Assembly (NCBI GenBank): GCA_046154645.1
Contig: JBJXDZ010000122.1
Span: 149,710 to 213,709 of the forward strand
Source: Ga0077555 sp046154645
GTDB lineage: Bacteria; Pseudomonadota; Alphaproteobacteria; Rhizobiales; Hyphomicrobiaceae
Reading direction: 5' to 3'
Length of the DNA stretch: 64,000 bases
The first letter of the stretch is position 1. Each line of letters opens with the position of its first letter. This document shows, piece by piece, positions 35,527 through 44,258 of the stretch. The notes under the pieces are model-generated. The model had not been told where the DNA came from. It did not search any database and saw only the letters and a program-made list of their open reading frames with translations. The position numbers and the translations under genes are program-made.

Positions 35527-36501
35527 ATGCGCCGCCGCACATTCCTAAAATCCGCCGCTGCCACTGCTGCCACCGCGGCGTTCCCCATGCCCGCGATTTC
35601 GCAAGGCGTTTTCCCATCTAAACCCATCACCATGATCGTACCGTGGCCGGCGGGTGGCGGCACCGACATCTGGCATCGCGCGCTCGCGGAAGCTATGAGT
35701 CGCGATCTTGGGCAAGCCGTCGTCGTGGAGAACAAGGCTGGCGCTTCGGGTACGCTTGGGCCTGCCACCATGGCCGCCACCGCGAAGCCAGATGGCTACA
35801 CGATAAGCCATATGCCCATCACGGTCGTGCGCTTCCCTATCATGCAGAAGGTGTCCTGGGATCCGCTGAAGGACTTCTCCTATATCGCGCACATCTCAGG
35901 CTTCCAGTTCTCCACCGTGGTGCGTGCCGACAGCCCATGGAAGACCTTCAAGGACATGATCGAGCACGCTCGCGCCAATCCGGAGAAGGTGACCTACGGC
36001 TCACCCGGCGCCGGCACATCGCTGCATATCGGCATGGAGTTGATCGCCAAGCATGCCGGCATCAAGTGGACGCAAGTTCCATTCAAGGGCACGCAGGAAT
36101 CCATAGCGGCGCTCGAAGGCAGCCATGTTCAGTCGTTGGCTGGCGGCTCCGACTGGTGGCCGATGTACGAAGCCGGCAAGGTGCGTCCCCTGGTCATGTG
36201 GACGGAAAAGCGCGCCAAACGCGCACCCGATGTGCCGACGCTGCAGGAACTGGGCTTCCCCTATGTATTCGATAGCCCTTTCGGCTTTGCCGGTCCCAAG
36301 GGCCTGGATCCTGCAATCGTGAAGATCCTGCACGACAGCATCAAGAAGGCTATCGCTGATCCGAAGGCGATCGAGTTGCGCGACAGGTACGATTTCCAAG
36401 ATCGCTACATGGATACGGCCACCTACACCGCCTTCATCAAGGATCTCGCTGACAAAGAACGTGTCTATCTCAACAGCATCGGCCTCGCGAAAAAGGATTG
36501 A
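35527..36501 (+). CDS. TctC/Bug-type solute-binding protein 5 of 7
   Basis: The 324-residue copy is closest to copy 4: the leader RRRTFLKSAAATAATAAFP, then VPWPAGGGTDIWHRALAEAM, and GTSLHIGMELIAKHAGIKW. The pocket region has LAGGSDWWPMYEAGKVR. It starts nine bases after the stop of copy 4. The two are so alike along their length that a recent duplication is likely. Confidence 0.92.
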   Translation: MRRRTFLKSAAATAATAAFPMPAISQGVFPSKPITMIVPWPAGGGTDIWHRALAEAMSRDLGQAVVVENKAGASGTLGPATMAATAKPDGYTISHMPITVVRFPIMQKVSWDPLKDFSYIAHISGFQFSTVVRADSPWKTFKDMIEHARANPEKVTYGSPGAGTSLHIGMELIAKHAGIKWTQVPFKGTQESIAALEGSHVQSLAGGSDWWPMYEAGKVRPLVMWTEKRAKRAPDVPTLQELGFPYVFDSPFGFAGPKGLDPAIVKILHDSIKKAIADPKAIELRDRYDFQDRYMDTATYTAFIKDLADKERVYLNSIGLAKKD

Positions 36502-36505
36502 TGAC

Positions 36506-37498
36506 ATGCCCATCACGTTGACGCGCCGCATCATGGCGACTGCCACGCTTGTCGGCATTGTCACGGCGCCGCTCGTTACTCCGGGAGCGGCACAGGGTGC
36601 GAATAATTTTCCGTCAAAGCCGATCTCATTGATCGTGCCATGGAATGCTGGCGGCAACACCGACATCTACTTCCGTGCCATGGCCGAGGTGGCGGGACGC
36701 GAACTTGGTCAAGCCGTGGTGGTCGACAACAAGACTGGCGGCACCGGGACGCTTGGCCCTGTGACCATGGCACTGACAGCCAAGCCTGACGGCTATACGC
36801 TGGCGCAGATCCCGGTCACGGTGATGCGGCTGCCGATGATGCAGAAGCACAACTGGGATGCGCTGCGCGACTTCACCTACGTCATCCATCTGACCGGCTA
36901 CACCTTTGGCGTCACGACCAAGGCCGACAGCAAGTTCAAGAGCTGGAAAGATGTGGTCGAATTCGCCAAGGCTAATCCCGGCAAGGTGACTTACGCCACC
37001 ACCGGCCCCGGCGGCTCGCTGCACATCGGCATGGAGCAGATGGCGGCGCGTGACGGCATTAAGATGACCATGGTGCCGTTCAAGGGTGGCACCGAGACCA
37101 ATGCGGCCGTGCTGGGTGGCCACGTCGACCTACAGGCAGACTCCACCGTCTGGCGTCCCCTCGTCGACAGCGGTGATCTGCGGCTGCTCAACGTTTGGAC
37201 CGAGAACCGCAACAAGGCCTGGCCCAACGTGCCCACCTTGAAGGAACTCGGCTATCCCTTCGTCTTCGATAGCCCCTTTGGTATTGCCGGTCCCAAGGGC
37301 ATGGACCCGGCAGTCGTGCAAAAACTCCATGACGCCTTCAAGGTGGCGTTACGCGATCCCAAAGTGCTGGAGATTGCCGAGAAGTACGACTTCATCGAGC
37401 GGTATATGGGCCCGGCCGACTACACCAAGTTTGTCGCTGAGTACATGAAGGACGAAAGAGCGGCGCTGGAAAAGATGGGCATGTTGAAGAAGGATTGA
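36506..37498 (+). CDS. TctC/Bug-type solute-binding protein 6 of 7
   Basis: This 330-residue copy returns to the subgroup of copies 2 and 3 (GSLHIGMEQMAARDGIKM, LQADSTVWRPLVDSGDLR), so the two subgroups are interleaved along the array. The leader LTRRIMATATLVGIVT carries paired Arg. The loop is VPWNAGGNTDIYFRAMAE. The ATG at 36506 is preferred over an upstream in-frame codon inside copy 5 because AAAGGA precedes it at usual distance. Confidence 0.9.
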   Translation: MPITLTRRIMATATLVGIVTAPLVTPGAAQGANNFPSKPISLIVPWNAGGNTDIYFRAMAEVAGRELGQAVVVDNKTGGTGTLGPVTMALTAKPDGYTLAQIPVTVMRLPMMQKHNWDALRDFTYVIHLTGYTFGVTTKADSKFKSWKDVVEFAKANPGKVTYATTGPGGSLHIGMEQMAARDGIKMTMVPFKGGTETNAAVLGGHVDLQADSTVWRPLVDSGDLRLLNVWTENRNKAWPNVPTLKELGYPFVFDSPFGIAGPKGMDPAVVQKLHDAFKVALRDPKVLEIAEKYDFIERYMGPADYTKFVAEYMKDERAALEKMGMLKKD

Positions 37499-37591
37499 GC
37501 CGGCCAGTAGGTTGCCACTGGACGCGATCAGAGACCGGACCAACCCGTCCGATCGCACCGCCTAAGAGTACATCGCCCTGGGAGGGGACAC

Positions 37592-38587
37592 ATGGCACAT
37601 AGACCCTACACCATCAAACGGCGCACGATCGTCAAAGGCCTCGGAGCCGCACTCGCTGCACCGGCGCTGATAACCGGCGCCGCCGCCCAGTCAGCAGCTG
37701 CGTATCCAAACAAGCCAATCACCCTGATCGTGCCGTGGGGCGCGGGCACCGGCATCGATCTTTGGCACCGGGCGTTGGCAGAGGCGGCTGGCAAAATCCT
37801 TGGCCAGCCCGTCGTCGTCGATAACAAGGCTGGCGCCAGCGGCACTGCTGGACCTGCCACGATGGCCGCCACCGCCAAGCCTGACGGCTACACCATCAGC
37901 CACATCCCGATCACGGTCTTCCGCTTTCCCTTCATGCAGAAGACGACCTACGATCCGTTGAAGGATTTCTCCTACATCATCCATATGTCGGGCTTCCTGT
38001 TCGGCACCTACTGCCGCACCGATAGTCCATTCAAGACGTTCAAGGACGTCATCGCATTTGCGCGCGCCAAACCTGGAGAACTCACCTACGGCAGCCCCGG
38101 CGCCGGCACCTCGCTGCACATCGGCATGGAGCAGATCGCGCTGCGCGAAGGTATCAAGTGGACGCATGTTCCGTTCACACAAGGCAGTGACGCCGCGGTG
38201 CTCGGTGGCCACGTCATGGTCATGGCCAGCGGCTCGCAATGGTGGCCACACACCGATGCCGGCAACATGCGGGTCCTTGTCTTGTGGTCGGAGAAACGCA
38301 ATCCGCGTATCCCCGATACACCGACGCTGCAGGAGCTGGGCTACCCATTCGTGTTCGACAGCCCCTTCGGCATTGCCGGACCGAAGGGAATGGATCCGGC
38401 CGTGGTCAAGAAGCTTCATGACGCCTTCAAGCTCGCTCTGGATGACCCAAAGGCACGCGACATCCAGAAGAAATATGATTATGTCGAACGCTATATGGAC
38501 TCTGCCGCCTACACGCGCTTCGTTGGTGAGCAGGTCGCAGAACAGAAGACAGTGCTCGAGAAGCTGGGGCTGGCGAAGAAAGAATAG
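37592..38587 (+). CDS. TctC/Bug-type solute-binding protein 7 of 7
   Basis: The 331-residue last copy has a Tat-like leader (IKRRTIVKGLGAALAAP), a strong GGGAGGGG ribosome site and a 93-base gap before it. The loop VPWGAGTGIDLWHRALAEAA places it with copies 4 and 5, although it keeps GMEQIALREGIKW. The pocket strand MASGSQWWPHTDAGNMR is near that of copy 5. It is followed within eight bases by tctB, so it may be the main partner of this permease. Confidence 0.92.
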   Translation: MAHRPYTIKRRTIVKGLGAALAAPALITGAAAQSAAAYPNKPITLIVPWGAGTGIDLWHRALAEAAGKILGQPVVVDNKAGASGTAGPATMAATAKPDGYTISHIPITVFRFPFMQKTTYDPLKDFSYIIHMSGFLFGTYCRTDSPFKTFKDVIAFARAKPGELTYGSPGAGTSLHIGMEQIALREGIKWTHVPFTQGSDAAVLGGHVMVMASGSQWWPHTDAGNMRVLVLWSEKRNPRIPDTPTLQELGYPFVFDSPFGIAGPKGMDPAVVKKLHDAFKLALDDPKARDIQKKYDYVERYMDSAAYTRFVGEQVAEQKTVLEKLGLAKKE

Positions 38588-38595
38588 GTGTACGC

Positions 38596-39150
38596 GTGGT
38601 TCGCAATGCTCAGATGTGGGGCGGGCTGTTCTGGCTCGCCATAGGTTTGTTTGTCACGATCAATGGCAAAGGGCTCGGCCTCGGTACGCTGCATGATCCC
38701 GGTTCCGGCTTCGCGCTTTTCTGGATCGGTCTGATCATGACGGGACTGGCCGTTTCCGTGACTTTCAGCGCTATCATGAAGGGCAGCGAGACACTGGCGT
38801 CGCTGTGGGAAGGTACACGCTGGGAAAAAGTTCTGGTCGTCACCACGCTGCTCCTGATCTTCGGTTTCCTGTTCGAGTACTTGGGCTTCATCATCTGCTC
38901 GATTGCGCTGTTGCTCGTGCTGATGCTGTTCATCGATCCAATCCCGACACCGACGGCGATTGCGATCGCGGTGATTGCCACTTTCGTCGTCTGGGCCACG
39001 CTGCAGGAAGTGCTGAAGATTCAGATGCCCGCCGGGATCCTGGCTGGCACGCCGGAGGATCTGCTCCGCATCCCCGCTCGCTTCATGATCAGCGTTGTCG
39101 CCGGCATCGTCGGCTTCATCGGCCAGATCATCAGTTTCATTTTCCGCTGA
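38596..39150 (+). CDS. tctB: TTT transporter small membrane subunit TctB
   Basis: The 184-residue protein has about four membrane helices: WGGLFWLAIGLFVTING, GFALFWIGLIMTGLAVSVTF, VLVVTTLLLIFGFLFEYLG and IIC..LLLVLMLFIDP. A C-terminal amphipathic segment follows. TctB is the small permease subunit; it pairs with TctA to move the bound carboxylate using a cation gradient. The GTG start at 38596 is eight bases after the last binding-protein gene, and tctA follows after 33 bases. Confidence 0.88.
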   Translation: MVRNAQMWGGLFWLAIGLFVTINGKGLGLGTLHDPGSGFALFWIGLIMTGLAVSVTFSAIMKGSETLASLWEGTRWEKVLVVTTLLLIFGFLFEYLGFIICSIALLLVLMLFIDPIPTPTAIAIAVIATFVVWATLQEVLKIQMPAGILAGTPEDLLRIPARFMISVVAGIVGFIGQIISFIFR

Positions 39151-39183
39151 GCCGCGCGACCCTCGAGAGATCGGACACACAAC

Positions 39184-40692
39184 ATGGAAGTACTCTCTGG
39201 CCTCGCCAACGGCTTCCTGGTGGCGCTCAAGCTGCAGAACCTGATCGCCTGCTTCATTGGCGTCTTCATCGGCACCCTGGTCGGCGTCTTGCCCGGCATT
39301 GGACCGGTGTCGGCGATGGCCCTGCTGCTGCCCGTCACACTCAACGCCTCCCCTGAGGCCGGCATCATCATGATGGCCGGCATCTACTACGGCTCTATGT
39401 ACGGTGGATCCACCACCTCTATCCTGGTGAATATTCCCGGAGAAGCTGCCTCGGTGGTCACCTGCCTCGACGGCCACGAGATGGCCAAGCAGGGCCGCGC
39501 CGGCCCCGCCCTCGGCATGGCCGCCATCGCCTCGTTTGTTGCCGGCACCATCGCAATCGTTGCCTTGATGCTGGTAGCGCCGTTGATGGCACGCGTCGCC
39601 GTCGCCTTCGGTCCACCCGAGTACTTCAGCCTGATGGTGCTCGGCCTCACCGTGCTGGCCTTCCTGACGCAAGGCTCGATCGCCAAGTCGATGTTGATGG
39701 CCTGCTTCGGCATCATCCTCGGCCTCATTGGCATCGACCAGATCACCGCGCTCCCCCGCCTCACCTTTGACAGGCTCGAGTTGCTCGACGGCATCGGCCT
39801 GGTGCCGGTCGTCATGGGGCTCTTCGGCGTCGCCGAGATCCTGGCCAACCTGGAGCGACAGATCCAGCGCGAGGTGGTTACCTCTCGAATCGGTGGACTT
39901 CTGCCGTCGCGCAAGGACTTCGCCGACAGCGCCATGCCGATGCTACGCGGCACGTTCCTTGGCTTCTTCCTGGGCATTCTGCCCGGCGGCGGCGCGGTCA
40001 TCGCCTCGTTTGCCTCCTACGCCATGGAGAAGAAGCTCTCCACGACACCGGAACGCTTCGGCAAGGGCGCCATCGAGGGCGTCGCCGGGCCCGAAGCCGC
40101 CAACAACGCGGCGGCCGGTGGCGCCTTCATTCCGCTGATGACGCTTGGCATCCCGCCCAACGTCATTATGGCGCTGCTGCTTGGCGCCTTCATCATCCAC
40201 GGCTTACAGCCTGGTCCACTATTGATGACGCAACGCCCCGACATCTTCTGGGGCATCGTCGCCAGCATGTATATCGGCAACGTGATGTTGATCATCCTCA
40301 ACATGCCGCTGATCGGCATGTGGGTGCAGGTGCTCAAGGTGCCCTACAAGATCCTGTTCCCGCTGATCCTGATGTTCTGCATCGTCGGCGTGTTCTCGTC
40401 GGGCAGCGCCGTCTTCGACGTCTTCGTCATGACCATCTTCGGCGTGCTCGGCTATCTCATGCGCAAGTTCGGCTATGAACCGGCGCCGCTGGTGCTGGCC
40501 TTCGTGCTTGGCCCCCTGCTCGAAAACAACCTGCGCAAGTCGCTGATCCTCTCGCGCGGCGATTTCACCATCTTCGTCGAGCGACCGATTTCGCTGGCGT
40601 GCCTCCTGATCGCAGCCGCCATGCTGATTGCGCCGTTGCTGCCGGCCATGCGCAAGAAGCGCGAAGCAATTGCGCTGGAGACAGAAGGCTAA
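39184..40692 (+). CDS. tctA: TTT transporter large membrane subunit TctA
   Basis: This 502-residue protein has about twelve membrane helices and the TctA signatures: GVFIGTLVGVLPGIGPVSAM, YYGSMYGGSTTSILVNIPGE, EGVAGPEAANNAAAGGAFIP and LTLGIPPN. TctA is the main cation-carboxylate symport channel. The complex has seven candidate binding proteins upstream, so one permease may serve several substrates through exchangeable TctC subunits. Confidence 0.95.
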   Translation: MEVLSGLANGFLVALKLQNLIACFIGVFIGTLVGVLPGIGPVSAMALLLPVTLNASPEAGIIMMAGIYYGSMYGGSTTSILVNIPGEAASVVTCLDGHEMAKQGRAGPALGMAAIASFVAGTIAIVALMLVAPLMARVAVAFGPPEYFSLMVLGLTVLAFLTQGSIAKSMLMACFGIILGLIGIDQITALPRLTFDRLELLDGIGLVPVVMGLFGVAEILANLERQIQREVVTSRIGGLLPSRKDFADSAMPMLRGTFLGFFLGILPGGGAVIASFASYAMEKKLSTTPERFGKGAIEGVAGPEAANNAAAGGAFIPLMTLGIPPNVIMALLLGAFIIHGLQPGPLLMTQRPDIFWGIVASMYIGNVMLIILNMPLIGMWVQVLKVPYKILFPLILMFCIVGVFSSGSAVFDVFVMTIFGVLGYLMRKFGYEPAPLVLAFVLGPLLENNLRKSLILSRGDFTIFVERPISLACLLIAAAMLIAPLLPAMRKKREAIALETEG

Positions 40693-40828
40693 GCAGTCCC
40701 ATTACTTGAGCTGCACCGGGAAAAGCGAGGAGGCAGCACCGCCTCCCCGCTCCTCGTTGCCAGCGACGGGCTTCCGTTCCGCGCCCGATCATGGTCAACT
40801 CCTCCCGTCCAGCCGCGAGGGGCGCCCC

Positions 40829-41698
40829 ATGAAAATCACCGTCGTCCAGACCAACTCCATCGCCGACAAGCCGAAGAATATCGCGCAGGCGACGGCCCTC
40901 ATCGAGCAGGCCATTGCCGCTGACCGACCCGACGTGCTGGTGCTGCCGGAAGTGTGGAACTGGCGCGGCCTCACCAACCTGGACAAGGTGCGCAACGCCG
41001 ACACGATCCCGCCTTTTGCTCGCCCTTCAGGTGTCGACCAACGCCCGGGCGGTGGTCCTGCCTACACAGCCCTGCAGTCGCTGGCCCGCAAACACAAGGT
41101 CTGGATCCACGGCGGCAGCATGGTTGAGCTGATCCCCGGCGGCGCCACCCAGGTCTACAACACCACCTGCGTGTTCAATCGCGAAGGCCGCGAAGTGGCG
41201 CGCTATCGCAAGATCCACATGTTCGACATCACCGCGCCCGACGGCACACCCTACCGCGAGAGCGACGATGTCCGGTCTGGCAACGAAGTCGTCGCCTACG
41301 ACCTCGAAGGCTTCAAGGTCGGCTGCACCATCTGCTACGACATGCGCTTTGCCGAGCTCTACATTCAGCTCGCCAAACAGGGGTGCGACATTATCATGGT
41401 ACCCTCGTCGTTCACGCTGCAAACCGGCAAGGACCACTGGGATCTGCTGCTGCGCGCCCGCGCCGTCGAGACGCAATGCTACATCGTGGCGCCCGGCCAG
41501 TATGGTCCTTTCCAGGATGCCAAAGGCGGCACCCGTCTGTCCTACGGCCACAGCCTGATCGCCGATCCCTGGGGCCACATCGTCGCCAAGGTCTCCGACG
41601 GAATCGGCTTCGCCTCCGCCAACATCGACCGCGCCCAGATCACCCGCGTGCGCGAGCTGATCCCGATGAACGCGCACCGCCGCTTGAAGGTTGATTGA
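40829..41698 (+). CDS. Nitrilase-superfamily carbon-nitrogen hydrolase
   Basis: The 289-residue enzyme has the nitrilase triad: Glu in VLVLPEVWNW (residue 41), Lys in YRKIHMFDI (128) and Cys in CTICYDMRF (169). The pattern is closest to omega-amidase/NIT2-like members, which release ammonia from amides such as alpha-ketoglutaramate. The ATG at 40829 follows GAGGGG; a 67-codon in-frame extension upstream has no domain. It comes directly after the transporter genes and may supply ammonium and a carboxylate from the imported substrate. Confidence 0.88.
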   Translation: MKITVVQTNSIADKPKNIAQATALIEQAIAADRPDVLVLPEVWNWRGLTNLDKVRNADTIPPFARPSGVDQRPGGGPAYTALQSLARKHKVWIHGGSMVELIPGGATQVYNTTCVFNREGREVARYRKIHMFDITAPDGTPYRESDDVRSGNEVVAYDLEGFKVGCTICYDMRFAELYIQLAKQGCDIIMVPSSFTLQTGKDHWDLLLRARAVETQCYIVAPGQYGPFQDAKGGTRLSYGHSLIADPWGHIVAKVSDGIGFASANIDRAQITRVRELIPMNAHRRLKVD

Positions 41699-41699
41699 G

Positions 41700-42368
41700 A
41701 TGACCCCCTATGACATTCGGCCGATGCCGCCGCACATTCCGACGGAGGATCTCGCCATCCTCGCGCAAGTCGAGACGGCGACATTCGGGCATTTCCGTCA
41801 TATCGGGTTCGTGAATCGTGCCATCCAGCCGGTGATCAAGCGCCGCGTCGTTGGCACGGCGGTTACCGTCGCCACGCCCGGCCCCTGCACCACGGTGTTG
41901 CATCACGCACTCGATCTGCTGCGTCCCGGCGATTTCGTCATCGTCGACCGGCTCGGTGATGATCGCCACGCCTGCTGGGGCGGCGGCGTCACCATTGCCG
42001 CCAAGACCGCGGGGGCTGTCGGCGCGGCAATCGATGGCCCCTGCACTGACGAGGCCGAAATCATCGCCGCCGATTTTGCTGTCTGGAGCCGTGGTGTATC
42101 GCCCGTCACGTGCCGCGGCTACGACCTTGGCGGTGCCATGAATGTGCCGGTCAGCTGTGGCGGCGCTGTCGTCCTCCCTGGTGATGCCATTCTCGCCGAC
42201 GCCTCAGGCATCGTGGTCCTGCGGCGCGAGGAGGTCCGCGCTGCGGCGACCTACGCGTTGGACTTGCAAACCCGCTTGCAGGCACGCGAGGCCACCTATG
42301 CCAAGGGCGTCAAGATCGGCGACGTCTCGGGCGCCAGCAAACTTGTCGAAGGCCGGCGCAGCAGCTGA
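41700..42368 (+). CDS. RraA family protein (HMG aldolase/oxaloacetate decarboxylase-like)
   Basis: The 222-residue protein has the RraA/MenG-like fold. The key loop is GGGVTIAAKTAGAVGAAIDG, the catalytic pair region GPCTDEAEI, and VVLPGDAILADASGIVVL follows. Homologues act as 4-hydroxy-4-methyl-2-oxoglutarate aldolases or oxaloacetate decarboxylases, giving pyruvate and other small acids. The ATG at 41700 begins immediately after the nitrilase stop, so the two are co-translated. Confidence 0.85.
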   Translation: MTPYDIRPMPPHIPTEDLAILAQVETATFGHFRHIGFVNRAIQPVIKRRVVGTAVTVATPGPCTTVLHHALDLLRPGDFVIVDRLGDDRHACWGGGVTIAAKTAGAVGAAIDGPCTDEAEIIAADFAVWSRGVSPVTCRGYDLGGAMNVPVSCGGAVVLPGDAILADASGIVVLRREEVRAAATYALDLQTRLQAREATYAKGVKIGDVSGASKLVEGRRSS

Positions 42369-42409
42369 GTACCAGGGCTTATCAGCATAACTCACCATCG
42401 AGAGGACGC

Positions 42410-43708
42410 ATGCGGGACACAACTCAGAAGCGCGCCATCGTCATCGGCGCCGGCATTGTCGGCGTATGCACGGGCCTTGAATTGCTCAAGCGCGGCTGGG
42501 CCGTCACGATCGTCGATCGGCTGGAGCCCGGCGAAGGCTGCTCGTTCGGCAATGCCGGCATCCTGGCCGCACAAGCGGTGGTACCGGTCGGCATGCCCGG
42601 CATCATGAAGGATGCGCCGAAGATGCTGCTCGACCGCGAGGGACCGCTGGTCGTGCGCTTCCGCTCGCTGCCAAAGACCATTCCCTGGCTGCTGCACATG
42701 CGCCGCGCGGCAACCGCCGAGCGTGTCAGCAAGACCGCCGACGCCATGAAGGCGCTGAACGGCACGACAGTCGAGTTGCATGAGGCCATCGCGCGCGAGG
42801 CCGGTGTCCCCGACCTGTTGAAGCCCTACCGTTACCTTTACGTGCACCGCGATGCCTCCAAGGTTGACGTCGACAATGCACTTGCCTGGCGGCTTCGTCG
42901 CGAGCGCGGCGGCGAGATCGAGGTGCTGACCGGTCAGGCCCTGCGCGACGCCGAGCCAGAACTTGCGACCGACTATCAAGTCGGCGTGCGCCTCGGCCCG
43001 ATGGCTTTCACGCTGAACCCGTTTCGCCTCACCCAGTCCTATGCCAAATTGTTCGCCAAGCGCGGTGGCGAAATCCTGAAAGCCGAGGTGCGCGCCCTGA
43101 AGCCCCGCGGTGCCATTGTCGATGTCGAGACAAGTGCCGGCATCCGCCAAGCCCAAACTGTCACCATCACCGCCGGCGCCTGGTCGCGCGAGCTGGTGCG
43201 CCCCTTGGGGCTCGATATCCCGCTGATCGCCGAGCGCGGCTATCACATGACATTTCCGAAGGCCGGCATCGGGCTCAATCATGTGATCAGCGAGGCGCAG
43301 CATCAGTTTGCCGTGACGCCCATGGAAATGGGTTTACGGGTGGCCGGCACCGAAGAATTGGGTCACGCCGACGAGCCGCCGGCCTGGCGCCGCGCCGAAG
43401 TCTTGAAACGGCACGCCGCGCGCATGTTCCCGCGCGCCAATCTCGAGGACGGCACGCGCTGGATGGGGCCGCGTCCGGGCACACCGGACAGCCTGCCATT
43501 CATTGGCCCGCTGCCCAACCATCCCAACATTTTCATCGCGGCGGGCCATGGTCATCTGGGGCTGACCGGCGGCCCCAATACCGGCCGCATCGTTGCAGCC
43601 TTGGCGTCGGGTGAGCGGCTCAACATCCCGCTCGAGCCCTATAGTCCCACGCGGTTTGGTAGCGCGAGCAGCGCGCGGGCCAAGGCCACAGCCGAAGCGC
43701 GTGCCTGA
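42410..43708 (+). CDS. FAD-dependent D-amino-acid dehydrogenase-like oxidoreductase (DadA family)
   Basis: This 432-residue flavoprotein has an N-terminal FAD-binding loop (RAIVIGAGIVGVCTGLELL, residues about 9-26), the DadA-type CSFGNAGILAAQAVVP and the C-terminal GHGHLGLTGGPNTGRIVAAL. Such enzymes deaminate D-amino acids to 2-oxo acids, passing electrons to the respiratory chain. It follows RraA by 41 bases and ends the catabolic set, so the pathway may start from a D-amino acid or a secondary amine. Confidence 0.88.
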   Translation: MRDTTQKRAIVIGAGIVGVCTGLELLKRGWAVTIVDRLEPGEGCSFGNAGILAAQAVVPVGMPGIMKDAPKMLLDREGPLVVRFRSLPKTIPWLLHMRRAATAERVSKTADAMKALNGTTVELHEAIAREAGVPDLLKPYRYLYVHRDASKVDVDNALAWRLRRERGGEIEVLTGQALRDAEPELATDYQVGVRLGPMAFTLNPFRLTQSYAKLFAKRGGEILKAEVRALKPRGAIVDVETSAGIRQAQTVTITAGAWSRELVRPLGLDIPLIAERGYHMTFPKAGIGLNHVISEAQHQFAVTPMEMGLRVAGTEELGHADEPPAWRRAEVLKRHAARMFPRANLEDGTRWMGPRPGTPDSLPFIGPLPNHPNIFIAAGHGHLGLTGGPNTGRIVAALASGERLNIPLEPYSPTRFGSASSARAKATAEARA

Positions 43709-43731
43709 GGGAGAGGCGGCAGGTCAGAGGC

Positions 43732-44136
43732 TCAATCCGCGGCGTTCTGCATCATGTGCGTGAGCACGTTGAAAAACATCTCCGGCCCGACATAGCCGGC
43801 GATGCGGTCGACTTCCTTGCCGTTGCGCATCAGCACGATGGTTGGCACCGTATCGATCGGCGCCTTGAGGCCGAGCTTGGTCTCGTCCAACTCGGTGACG
43901 TCGACATAGCGCATCGGCATCCCGCGGGCGCGCGGTGAACGCTCGTAGGCCGGCTGAATGTGGGTACGCACCAAGCTGCAGATATTGCAGCCTTTGATTT
44001 CCAGAACCAGCAACTCCATGCGCTCGGAGGTACCTGTTGCCTGTGTGTCGCGTGCGGCTTTGAGCTCACTGCCGCCCGGCAGCCCCAGCAGGCCTGTTCC
44101 AAGCAGAACGATCGAAAGAAAACGAAACAAACGCAT
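43732..44136 (-). CDS. Exported thioredoxin-fold protein (SoxS-like)
   Basis: The 134-residue product has a signal sequence (FLSIVLLGTGLLGLPGG), then a thioredoxin fold. The CxxC is CNIC in LVLEIKGCNICSLVRTHI, and the cis-Pro loop is IDTVPTIVLMRNGKEVDRI, ending YVGPEMFFNVL. The pattern matches the small SoxS/thioredoxin-like periplasmic proteins. It might reduce disulfides in, or deliver metal with, neighbouring transport proteins, but that is inference. It converges on the oxidase gene. Confidence 0.8.
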   Translation of the reverse strand: MRLFRFLSIVLLGTGLLGLPGGSELKAARDTQATGTSERMELLVLEIKGCNICSLVRTHIQPAYERSPRARGMPMRYVDVTELDETKLGLKAPIDTVPTIVLMRNGKEVDRIAGYVGPEMFFNVLTHMMQNAAD

Positions 44137-44258
44137 GGGACAAGCCTTCGGACGCTGCGAGCGGTGTGGCGCTCAGAATACGCCGCAAAGCTGCAAAGCC
44201 GTAGCGAAGTCCTACCGAAACCTTAATGGATGTGCTGACCGCAAACGGCCACGGAGGT

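Noticed and set aside
31483..38587. Assembly artefact as cause of the seven TctC copies
   Set aside because: The copies differ clearly in leader, ligand loop and length, and all have proper starts and stops, so they are real paralogues and not duplicated sequence.
38509..39672. 387-codon minus-strand frame over tctB and tctA
   Set aside because: Highly charged, repetitive composition typical of antisense frames of membrane-protein genes. TctB and TctA are clear on the other strand.
40715..40760. Small inverted repeat (GGAGGC / GCCTCC) after tctA
   Set aside because: The stem is short, no T run follows, and the spacing suits neither terminator nor attenuator well enough to report.
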